From NCBI GenBank assembly GCA_003339415.1, contig PDHQ01000201.1, positions 1 through 63,172 on the forward strand: DNA of 63,172 nt, given 5' to 3'. Made by a program: the position numbers and the translations under genes. Of the stretch, positions 50,201 to 61,141 are shown in pieces. Position 1 is the stretch's first letter, and every line of letters starts with the position of its first letter. This DNA comes from Ophiocordyceps camponoti-saundersi (nom. inval.) (taxonomy: Eukaryota > Ascomycota > Sordariomycetes > Hypocreales > Ophiocordycipitaceae). Below the pieces are notes generated by a model. It was not told where the DNA came from, did not search any database, and was given only the letters and a program-made list of their open reading frames with translations.

Positions 50201-52060
50201 TTCCTTTTTAAAGCGAAGTTTTTATTTAGCGTAAAAAGGATAAATAATAAGGTCCTTTCTATATTTCTAATTTCGATAGCTAGGATATTATCCTTAAACT
50301 CCCTATAAGATTAATTAGATTTTATATAATATAGGTTAAACCTTATCTCCGCTTCCTCCTTATTATATTTATAAAGAAAAAGGTATAGTTTAAAATCCTA
50401 ATTATACCTTTATATAATAAAAACTTATATAAAGCTTTTCTTTTTATATTTATTATTATAAAGGAAAAAGATAACTATATACTTACCGTACGATTATAAT
50501 AATAGGGTATTATTACTACCTTAAGATAACTATTCGAGGCCTCTAACTATAAGGAAATTAATACCTTTTTTATATAAGAAGTTTTTACTTTTATCTAATA
50601 TAACTTTTCCGCGGACCTTATAAGATATATTTTTAAGACGCGTTTTATATAAGAAATAAAGAACTTAAATAATAGCCCTTATAAAAAGTCCCGCCTAATT
50701 ATTTAAGGCTATAAAAATAATAGTAAAGAAGAAATCCTTATATAATTACCTATAATTCTATATATATTATAGCGCCTCTTTCTTACCCTTAAACTTACCC
50801 TTATAAAGTTATATAACTATTAAGGCGAACTATAAGATATTATATAAGCGTATACGTAGTCTACTAATCTTTTAAGTTATACGATATACGCGTACTTTCC
50901 TAAAAAATTATAAGATTAATATCTACCCTATACTTTTTTATATATTAAAAAGCCGCTATATAAGCTAGTAGAATTAAAATTATATTAGTTTAAGATATAT
51001 TATAATTATTATCGTACGAACTTTTATATAATACCCTTATTATATAATCTATATCTTTTATTTATAATAGCTAGCCCTAACTTATTTAGAATAACGGGCT
51101 TATAGATAGATAATATATTCTCTTTTACGTTTAATATATTCTCTAAACTTAAGGAAAATAAGTTAAAATAGGCAGAGCTTCGTATAAAGCCTAAAATATT
51201 CCTTACTAATAGCTTATCTATTAACTTTAATAGTAATTATATTACGCGCGAATCGTATAATATTATTCTTATATAGAAAAGATAAGTAAAAGGCCTCTAC
51301 GTTATTAACTTAACTACTAATACTACCTTATAGGACTTTATTAGCTAGCGAGCCCGAGGAGTATATATTACTTCTACTTATTAACCGGAGGCGTTATATA
51401 ACCTTACGGTAGCCGCTTAAGTAACTAATCCTTCCTCGTAGGATATTTTAGCTTTTAATAAATATATCTAATAGTAGATTAATAATATTGCCCACGGTTT
51501 ATAGTTTATTCCGCTTAACTTATCTTATACGAAACTATTTATTTTTATAAACGGGTTATTTACGAATAATAAGGACCTTACCTTATAGCTTAGTACCTTA
51601 ATTATCCTTAGTAAAGAAAACCGGTCCTTTAACTTATTCGTTATATAAGGTAATATCTTTTACTAAACCTTTATAAAATATAAAAAGGTTACTTAAAATA
51701 TCTTAGTAAGCGAACTTTATAGTATAGTAAATAGCGTTAATATTAGCCTAGCCTTTTACTTAACTATTTAGGCTATCGTATAATCCTTAAGTACGCCTCC
51801 GATCCCCTTTATTCTTTATATAAACTTACGTTCGTTATATAATTACTTAGTAAAGCTTAGCTTAATAATAGAAAAACGGCTAATAATCGATATTATAGCT
51901 ATTTATAAGTTATATAAGCGTAAGGAAATTTTAAAAATATAATAGATTAATAATAAAAATAACTTAGCTAACGCTTATACTAAGAATAGCCCTAACTTAG
52001 CCTTATTAACCCTTATTTCTATAAATTCCTATAAGTTATAAATTAAAGCTATTATCTAAT
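47235..52060 (+). pseudogene. Ty1/copia polyprotein relic (Gag-PR-IN-RT-RH), N-terminus missing
   Basis: About 1,600 codons follow one frame with family motifs throughout, so indels are few or none. Order: Gag-like region with a former CCHC knuckle (RKYFIYKKERYQS, about 48635-48675), protease (about 49100-49300), integrase H2C2 and core (about 49390-50250), an integrase tail (KPYLRF), RT with RLIIQGY (about 50690) and the metal site IDN (51106-51114, formerly DD), and RNase H (about 51530-52010) with INGLFTNNK, VSELYS and NAYTKN. Integrase before RT defines copia. RIP changed the integrase catalytic residues from D,D,E to D (49606), N (49771) and K (49879). The first part of Gag and the 5' LTR are absent. 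Confidence 0.88.
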
Positions 52061-52371
52061 AACTTACCTAAGTTATATAAAACTTATACTCTTTTCTTTC
52101 CTATATCTTTACTTTATCTAACCCTTTATCCTTACCTTTTTATTTTTTTTTATATTTTTATATTTTTTTTCTATTATTTTTATATAAAAATTACTATTAA
52201 TTTTTTCCGGGTATCGTCTGACCCCTATGCTTAATTTTTTAAAAAAAAAGTAAAGCTATAAGTCCTAAATGCCTAATTTTTTTTCTTTTCTTTTAATTTT
52301 TTTTCTTTTCCTTTTTTCTTATTATCTAACCTTACTATTACTTTTTTCTACCCCCGCCCCTTACTACTTAT
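52061..52371. other. 3' flank of the copia gene, pyrimidine-rich, with a TG-bearing patch
   Basis: Long T and CTTT runs follow the polyprotein. At 52213-52272 the sequence keeps three TG (gtctgacccctatgctt, aaatgcc), unusual for this window. The polypurine tract and 3' LTR start would be expected here, but without a 5' LTR the boundary cannot be set. Confidence 0.45.
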
Positions 52372-53100
52372 TATCTAAGATAGTAATATACTCCTCCGCG
52401 TTAGGAGGCGCTCCGCTTAGCACTATTATTACCTATCCCCGCTACTAGCTATCGGGCGAATTAATAAGAGTAATTATTAAGGTATAAGGTACTAGCTTAG
52501 GAGTTTATAACGCTTAGCCTTATTATATAAAAAAATATCTTATTATATAGGACTATTATATATAAGTAATATAAGCCCCGTTATTATTTATTTAATATAT
52601 ATTAAATAGGTAAGGATTTCTAGCGTAAATATAGTATAATTCTACTACTACCTTATTATAACTTATAAGTAAAACTGCTAAAAAATAACTTAGGCGTTAG
52701 ATAATAATAGCTTTAATACGCTTAGGATCTTAAGTATTATTAAGGCGGATAAAAATATTAGATAATAATATAGTTATTAGTTAGATTTCCGCTTATTACT
52801 TTCCCGTTAATATTATTATTATATAATAGTTAAACTTTTCTTTCTTATATTTAAGGATATTTATTATATAAAGCGCTAGTTATCCTCCTTACTATAAGGT
52901 ATATAAACTTAGTAAAACCTAAGTTAATAAATTATAATACTATTAAGATAAGGAGGTATATTATATAACTAATAACTATTAATAAAAACGACTTAAGTAT
53001 ATTATATAACTTATTAATCCTTATTAAAGGTTTTTCTAATTATCGTTATTATCTTTATCGATTAGCCTAAAAAAAAAAGAAAGAAGAAAGGAAAAGAAAA
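52372..53100 (+). other. Unclassified RIP-mutated segment (possible copia 3' LTR or separate relic)
   Basis: Begins with a GC-richer block containing the hairpin cctccgcgttaggagg (52392-52407). The remainder could be coding but has no motif that I recognise. No second copy in the window, so LTR status cannot be tested. Confidence 0.35.
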
Positions 53101-53929
53101 AGAGAGAGAGAGAGAGGGAGTAAGGAGGGGTTTTTATACCCCTCTAAAGGCGGTAAGAGGCGGCAGAATCTAATTTTTAATTCCTATTTTTTATAATATT
53201 TTTTAGTATTTTTAGTATAAAGTTATAGAAAGTTAGTTTTCTACCTATTTTTCTTAATATTATAACTATAAGAGACTTTTATAATAAAACTTTATAAAAA
53301 TATATTATAAGTTAGATTATATAATAACCTAACTTCTATTTTTTAGCTAATAGCTTATTTTCTTTATCTCTTTTTACTATAATACTATAAGCGTTATTTA
53401 CTTTTAGAGATTTTTTCGATTATATACTTATTTAACGTTATATAACTATTTTTCTCTAGAAACGTCTACCTTTTAAGAAAACGGAGTTTTTTCTTTATAT
53501 AGTACTTTTTTATTTAGTATATCTTTTTATAAAAAGAAAAAGTTAAGTATTAGATATTATCTTTCTATACCCTTTTATATCTACTATACGATATATATAT
53601 AGAGGATAATATAGATATAGGGAAGCCTTTAACGAAATATATATTACTACCTAAGTTATACCTTATATAACTTAGGAGGTAGGAGGTAGCTTAGATAAGA
53701 AGAAGGAGGGTATAGAAGTAGAGTATTATCTAGCTATATAGCCGCTCTTCCTCGTACGATAAAGGAAGGGTATTTATCTTTAATTATACTTAATTTAGGT
53801 TACCTTTACTTTCTCTTACTTATATATATATATAAAGACTACTTAATACTTACTAAGGTAATTTTTATATAAGATTTTTACCTTATATAAAGTATCCTTA
53901 ATATAATATTTACTAAGCTTTAATAGCGC
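53101..53929. other. Unassigned interval with (AG)n and an inverted repeat
   Basis: A short (ag)n tract lies at 53100-53117, followed by gtttttatacccctctaaaggcggtaag. An inverted repeat, cctaagttata...tataacttagg, lies at 53661-53685 and is followed by repeated aggtagg. No gene is recognised. Confidence 0.4.
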
Positions 53930-54900
53930 TAATAAGCTTTTTAAAACTTATTTAGCTTACTTATTATTATTTTCTATACTATCTAAAAGTTAATTAAAGC
54001 TATATTTTATAAGGCTATAAGTAAGGGTTTAGACTCCGCCCCCGGAGCTCTAACTTAAGCTAATATTATTATAAACTCCGCCTTAAACTTTACCCCTCTT
54101 ATAGCGCCCCTTATACGCTTAGTTTTAGCGAGAATAAAGAGGAAGGTATTTATTTTAGTAAAAGATATCTTAGTAATTAATAGAGTTTTAGTACTTACTT
54201 TTTAAAAAGTTATTTAGAAAGTTAATAAAGCTATAAGCTATTTTATAATAATTATCGCGCGCTAACTTTCTAGTAGTAATCTTATTATTATATTTAACTT
54301 AAAATATAAGAGTTTTATTTTTAAGAATAAATAAATAGCTTAAGCTTTTAAAGTAAAGACTAAGCGTATATACTAAATTTATATTATTATTACTAAGGGT
54401 ATTTAAACCTTAATAGCTAACTATAACCGCGACGCGCTATTTAATATTATTAGAAAAGTAAATAAGGTTAATATAGTTTAAGTAAAGGTATTTTAACTTT
54501 AATATATTATTAGTAAAAATGTTTTATAAACTTATTTTATTATTAGCTTAAATAGCGTAAAAGATATAAATAAGCTTTACTTTAATAAGATAGTTATAAA
54601 TATAAAAATACTTTATTATAAACTTTATAAAAACTTTATATACTTTAAATAATATTATAAGTATTTTTAATTTAGATATATTATTAAGTATTATTAGGAG
54701 CCCCCTTAATATAAATATTATATAGCTACCTTATATAATAGTAAAGAAGAAAACTATCTTATATAAAAAGGAGAAAAACCTTATTATTATATTTTATATA
54801 AAGGTATATACTTTATATAGTTAAAAAACTACTTAAAGTCTTAAAAAAAATAAAGCTATATTAAGTTTAGCTTTTTTAATAAACTTTACTTTTTTTAATT
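53930..54900 (+). pseudogene. ORF1 (Gag-like) relic of a second Tad1-like LINE lineage
   Basis: One frame gives an RNA-binding middle region followed at about 54646-54850 by zinc-knuckle motifs. The first reads YYKYFQFRYIIKYY, the second YKYYIATLYNSKEENYLI, and the third ends GIYFIQLKNYLKS; these were formerly CX2CX4HX4C-type motifs and an H-S-A-W-x-x-x-CP-like end. The layout is as in family B ORF1, but the sequence and surroundings are different: the 5' and 3' ends of family B are absent. The N-terminal part is around 54000-54130 (PGALT...NFTPLI). Element boundaries and any ORF2 could not be found downstream. Confidence 0.6.
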
Positions 54901-57518
54901 ATTATAATTTACTTAACCTCTAGTTTTTACTTAGTAATAACTTTATAAAAATAATAAAAGCTTTATTATAGTTTCTCTTAAAAAGCGAGTATATTATAAA
55001 TCTCTTAAAAATATACCTTAGTAATCTTATTATAATATATTATTTACTTAAGTCTCCCTAAAAAGCTCCTAATTTTATAATACTTATAAAAGCTATAAAT
55101 TATATAGTAAACTTTATAACTTATAACTAGCTTTATAATAATCTTAAGTAAAGTTTATATTAGCAAACTTTATATAATTAAAGTAATTATAAATAATTAT
55201 TTTAAATACTTAATTTTTATAAAAATTATAACTTTATTATAAAATATATTAAAGATTAACCGCTTTATTTAGCTTACTTTATTTAGTAAAAAAAGCTATA
55301 ATATTATTATTATATAAAAGTTTTAACTTAATATATATAATTACCCTTTACTTCTTAAATTTACTTTTTATTACTTTATTTAAAGTAAAAATAAAGCTCT
55401 CTTTTATATATATAAATAATATATAATTAAAAATTAAAACTTTATTATAAGGCTTAACCTTACTAGAGTTTCCTTTTATAATAAGCTTTAGGTATTTATT
55501 ATTAACTCTTTACTATTTAGAATATATATTAAACCTCTTTTATACTTATTACCTCCTCCTCCCTCTTTATATTCCGCCTCTAGCTTTACTTTATTAATTA
55601 TATTTAGCAATTTTAACGCTTATTATCCTTTTTAAAACTTTTATAAATTTACCTCCCCTTATTTTATAAAGTTTTTTTTACTTTTTACTAACTCCGCTTT
55701 AAACTCCTTACCCCTTCTTATAAGATTATTTAAAAAGTATATAAGCGGAGTACTAATATTATTAACTTAATCTAAAATATACCTAACTATTTTCTTATAT
55801 ATTATAGCTTAAACTTTAATCTTCTTAGCTTTAATTATATCCCTTAGTTTATATCTTTTATTACCTCTCTTTTTTTAAACTCCGCCTTTATATTACGCTA
55901 AAAATATTTTAATTTTAATATTTTATAAATAAAAATATAAAACCGCCTTTTACTTTTTATTATTTAAGCGGAGTTTATAATAAATATTAAAAAGTTAATA
56001 ATATAGCTATATAAGTAATTAAACGCTATAGCTAGCTTAATAATTCTAAAATTACTTTAATAATATAATTTTTACTTATATTTATAATAAACTTTAAAAG
56101 TTATATTTATAATCTTAAATATAAAATATATTAAGTAATATAAATAAGTATAGCTAAATTTTACTTATTAATAAGTATATTAAAATATTATAATATAATA
56201 AAAATTATTTATTAGGAAAGTAAAAAAAAATAATTAAAAGCGATTTCTTACTTTTATAAATAGTAACTTTAGTATTATATAGTTTATAGCTTAGTATATA
56301 AAACTTTATAGCTAAGCTTTTTTAAAGCTTATATATATTTTTCTTTTTTAATAGAATATAAACTTTACTTTTTAATTATCTTTCTCCGAAAAGTTAGTAT
56401 TCTTAGCTTATAAATTCTTTCTTTATTTTTTAAAAAATATTTTATATTTTCTTATCTCTAACCTTTTCCCCCTAATAAATATTCCTTTTTAAGTTATTAA
56501 AAATAAAATCTACTTTATTATTTTTAATATTATATTATAAAAATCCGCTAAGCTTAATAATATCCTTATTAGCTTCCTAAAAAGTTATAAATAACTTTTA
56601 ATAATAATCTTAACTAAGCTATTCTAGGTATATATTATTTATAAATATTTCCTTACTTAATATAAAACTTTTAATATTATAGTTTTTTAAAAAGTAGGAA
56701 AAAGCTTAAAAATTTATTAAACTTTAAGTAGCTATTATCTTATCCTTTTTTTTAATATTATAAATAAGATTTTTAAAACTATAATTATAAAGAAAATATC
56801 TTATATAGTAAAGTTTATAAGAGTTTTATTATAAGGTTAGATAAGTAACTAGCTTAATTAGTTTATTAATAGCGCTTTATTCTTTTTAATAAAATTTATT
56901 TATATTACTTAAAGCTTTTAAAGCTCCGTTTTCCTCCTAATATTAGATATAATAAACGCTTTTAACTATATCTTATACTTTAAGCTAATAAAAATCCTTA
57001 ACTTTTTTAGCTTTCTTAAATAAATTATAGCTTTTCTCCGCTTTTACCTTTTTAACTATACCTCTTACTTAAAAGTTAATAGTAAATTATTAAACCTTTT
57101 CCCTATTTTTATTAGAGTCCTTTAAAGCTTTTTACTCTCTCTAGTACTATTTATCTTATATATCTTATCTTTTTATAAGCGCTTAAAATAAGCGATTAAT
57201 ATACTCGCTATTAGATTTATAAAAAATATTAATATTTTTAATATTAAATATACCTCTGCTTAAGTCCGCTATTAGCTTAAATAAGCTTAGAGTATTTACG
57301 ATAATTAAATAATAAAATATAAAATAACTTTCTAGCTATTTAAAAATAAACTTTTTTATTTTTTAAAAGCTTACTCCGCTAATATAATTTTATTAGTATT
57401 TAATAAAAATATTATTTAACTTATATAAAAAGTATATATATTTAAGGTTTAAATTTACTATAAACTTTAATAAAAGCTTTACTTTTACTATTTTATAAAA
57501 AAGCTTAATTATTAATAG
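54901..57518 (-). other. Unassigned relic region left of Bd, probably minus-strand coding
   Basis: The minus strand is Lys/Glu-rich in the way seen elsewhere in family C and gypsy relics; 55550-55640 read in reverse carries a ggaggaggaggtaataagtat block. The Bd target-site duplication shows that this DNA was continuous with 59411-61126 before Bd inserted, so it may belong to the same large element as family C copy 4. No domain was recognised. Confidence 0.35.
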
Positions 57519-57532
57519 CTAGCTTTAACTAA
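57519..57532. repeat. Target-site duplication, left, of Bd
   Basis: ctagctttaactaa, repeated exactly at 59397-59410. Confidence 0.88.
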
Positions 57533-59396
57533 TAATAATAATATTTATACGCTAATATGCCTAATATAGCTTAGAACTATCCTATATATATTTTAGGAGT
57601 AGGAAAAACTAGAGAACTTAGAGTAAAATTTTCCCCTTAAGCGTTACCTTAGTTTAAGGCCGGACTAGGTCCGCACCTAGCACTCTATACCTTAGGTAAG
57701 TTTAGTAATAATAAGTAATTAGAAAGCTAATATATCTTTTAGAGCGGAGTCTGCGGTAGTAAAAGTATATATAGTCTAAGTTCGGTATAAAATCTATATA
57801 GCTACTTATTTTTTTAAGCGTTATTATCGCTATAAACCGAATCTCCGCGCTTAATTATAGTATCCTAAATAATCTATTTAATTAAGGCTTTATTAATATA
57901 ACTAAGGAATATATAAAAGTTCTATTAGCTTATAATAGATTTTATAATAGCTAGTCCTAAAAAGCGGCTTAATTATTACGGCGGAGCTACGGATAAGTTC
58001 GGAGAGGGGGTTAGAGGTAAAGCTACTATATTCGCTTTCTAGTATTTCCGCCCCGGCTATTACTAAACTCCGGTTAGCGCTAAAAGGGGAGAAAAAATAA
58101 TATATATAAAGTTCCGATTTATAAATCTCTAGGGTTAGGAAGTATAAATATCCTTCGCCTAATCCTATACTACTCTTATCTTAAGATAAAGTTAACTTTA
58201 CTTAAAGTAAGTCCCCTAATAAAAAAAATAATAGTGCGGTTTTTTTTTATACGCTATAAGGTAAGCTAACTTACCCTCCGCGTATAGAGAGGCGGAGTAC
58301 TAGCTATATTATAGCTTTACTATATAATATTTAGCAATATATCTAAGCTAGTAATACTTAAAATATTACTAAGGTTAGATTTTTAGCTTATAAGGTTCCG
58401 CGTTAAAAATCTTTACTTATATTATTATATTTTTATTATAAATTTAGTTTATATTTATTATATTATCGATAATAATTATAAAAAAACTCTACTAAGTTCC
58501 TAAATAATATTTTTTCGCGTATAATTATATTATTAAAATTTTATTCGATAACTTAATTTTTTTCTAAAAAGCTTTTTTACCGCTTTATTATAAGGCCCGC
58601 GCTAATACCTTTTTTACGATAAAAGTATAACTTTTACTAATTAAGCGTGCCTTTTCTCTAAAAATAATATAAAATTACCTTAAATTAAACTAGAGCTTAT
58701 AAATAATATTTTAGAATATTATTATAATATTACCGCTAAATAATTTCCTTATTATAAAAGCTTAGCCTTACTTATAAAATTCGTAATTAATACTTATTAT
58801 AGTTACCTTAAAGCTTTAAACCTAAAGCAGAGTAATAATAAAATTAGAGTAAATTATAAGCTAACGCTTATATTACTTAAGAACTTATTTTTTAATAGTT
58901 TTCTCTAGCGCTTTAGCTATAACCGTAGCTTATATTAGAGGAGTTCCGCTCCCCCTAAAGCTATAGAAAAGAGAGGAAACTACGGCCGTAACGGCTAAGA
59001 AAATATTATTAATTAATAGAGTCGGAGTAAGGGGGGCGCCTCCCCGGACCTTTTTAGACTCCGCTACTTATTCGATAATTACCTATACGGAGACTAAAGC
59101 GTTCCTTAAAATAATTTTATTAATACTTACCTTAGCTTTTAATAAGGTAAAAAGTATAGTAAACTTTTAAGTTTAAGTTTATTACGATTTAGAGTAAAGC
59201 TATATTCCGGGTAAAAAATTTTCGTAGTCGCGATTAACCTATATAGTATTACCCTCCCCCTTAAAGCCGCTTTAAGCGTAGCTTAAGGCTATCGCTATAA
59301 GGTAATAGAAAGAGCGGAGTCCGCTTATAATATAAGAATAAGAGGTTCGTATCCGCGTCGCTATAAGCGCGGGATTTATAGAATATATAAAAGTTA
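57533..59396 (-). mobile_element. Bd: full-length family B LINE (minus strand), weakly RIPped
   Basis: 1864 bp with (taa)n on the left and the family 5' end on the right, bounded by a 14-bp duplication. With B2 it is the least AT-enriched copy; its 5' region (58900-59396) keeps much GC. The ORF1 relic on the minus strand starts near 59163 and has zinc knuckles at about 58190-58380. Together with B2 it should allow reconstruction of the family consensus. Confidence 0.92.
57640..59163 (-). pseudogene. ORF1 relic of Bd
   Basis: Reverse-strand counterpart of the B2 ORF1 with the same start region, RNA-binding middle, zinc knuckles and Pro/Ser-rich tail. Stops are TAA/TAG at former Gln/Trp codons. 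No ORF2 is present between ORF1 and the 3' tail. Confidence 0.7.
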
Positions 59397-59410
59397 CTAG
59401 CTTTAACTAA
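59397..59410. repeat. Target-site duplication, right, of Bd
   Basis: ctagctttaactaa, adjoining the 5' end of Bd. Confidence 0.88.
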
Positions 59411-61126
59411 GCTTATTTTATTTACTTAAAGCTTTTTACTTTTTTAAGTAAGGGAAATTTATATTAAAGTTATTAAGTTTATAATTACTTTTAGCGTTAT
59501 TATTTACTTTACTCTAACCTTACTAAGCGGGGAACTTAAAAGCCTTATTTTTTAATAGCTAGCTATAACTTAGTTTAAATACTTTTATATTATTTTTAAA
59601 ATATATTAAATAACCCCTTTTTATTATATTAAGTTTAAAACTTTTATTTTTTTTATTAATATTTACTTATTTTACTACGCTACTTATAGCTACTAACTTT
59701 TTTATAATAAAAAACTTATAGCTTATATCCGCTCTGCTTTTAAGAGAATTATTATATATTTTTACTAATAATATATAAGTTAGCCCTGCCCTGCTTATAT
59801 CCTCTTTAAATCTTTCTAATTTTCCTTTATTACTTAGGTATAAATTCTAAATATCTTCTCTTAGTCCCCTAAAACTCTAAAAGCTTATTTTTATAAAATA
59901 TAATAGCTTTACTAAAATTTTAAAAAAGAAAAGCTTTAAAAGTAAAGCTAGTTTTTTAAATACTTTATTAATAAACCGCCCTAACTAAAACCTAATAACG
60001 CTTTTTAAATTTATTAAAGCTTTCTAAAATTCCTTAATAACGCCTTAACTTAGCTTTATAATAATAAAATTAGCTTTAATAAGTTTCTTTATATTTATAA
60101 TATTCTTATAATTATAACCTTTTATTATTTTTATAATAATAAAAAAGATAAGATAGTAGCTTATTTTACTTTATATTATAAACTAACTACTTATAAAAAG
60201 ACGCTTTTATTTATATTTTTATAAGTTTAATTTAAAATTATAAAGATTTTAATAAAGCTTTTAGCTATAAAGCTATTATAAGCTTTCTCGCTTTATAATT
60301 TATCCGCTTATAAAGCTTTTATTAATTTAACTTTTTTTTATTATTTTATAATATTTTAATATATTAAAATATTTTAATATAAGGTTTTAATATAAAAAAT
60401 AGTTTTTAGCATTTTTACTATATAATTATTATTATTTATTTATTTTATACCCCGTTTTTAACTCCGCCCCTTAATTTACTTAGCTTTACTTAGCTTATTT
60501 ACCTTTTTTCCGCCTTCGCCTTTTATTTTATTTTTTATACTTAATTAATCTTTTAATTTTTATAAGCTTATCCTCTAAGCTATTATTATTACTCTCCGCC
60601 GCGTATTTTAACGCCGCTAATATAAACTCTATAGGAGGGGATTTAAGTATTTAGATAAGGTTTAGCTTTAGCTTTATTTCCTTTATAGCCCTTATTACCT
60701 TCGCTTTTATTAATTTCTCCTTCGCCCCCGCCTTTATTTTCTTTATTATACTTTTAGCTATCTCTGCGCCTTTAGCCCCTTTTACCTCGCTAGCTTTTTT
60801 TACTTTACTTATTTCCTTTTTTATTCCGCTTACTTTTTTATCCCCCTTAATTATTATTTATTTTATCTTACTTTTTAATATTAATATAATAAAGATAAGT
60901 AATAAGGCTATTACCTCCTTATTTACTTTTAGCTTTATTTTTAATAATAGTATTACTAAGTTTAAGTTAAATATATAATTAAGCTTAAATATATTATTTA
61001 ATATATATTTTAATTAGTTTATTTTAATATTATTTATAATTTATTAGTTAATATTATATTTTATTTTATAAATCTTATATAAAATCTAAGCTTAAGTATT
61101 ATTAATATTATTATTATTATAAACTT
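59411..61126 (-). pseudogene. Family C repeat, copy 4 (minus strand), Lys/Ala/Glu-rich relic
   Basis: The reverse complement of about 60370-61110 matches 32880-33500 (C3), including ataagggctataaagraaataaagctaaagc-like blocks and a conserved ctaaaccttat. Read in reverse with RIP undone, it gives a Lys/Ala/Glu-rich coiled-coil-like product. It is GC-richer and probably younger than C3. The part at 59411-60360 has no partner. The copy continues beyond Be into the terminal (TTA)n. Confidence 0.55.
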
Positions 61127-61141
61127 TAATAATATAGTTTT
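61127..61141. repeat. Target-site duplication, left, of Be
   Basis: taataatatagtttt, repeated exactly at 63003-63017. Confidence 0.88.

Noticed and set aside
47235..52060. Using the absence of TGA stops as proof of an intact frame
   Set aside because: RIP removes TGA everywhere, so after treating TAA/TAG as former Gln/Trp every frame in the window looks open. Only motif content was accepted as evidence.
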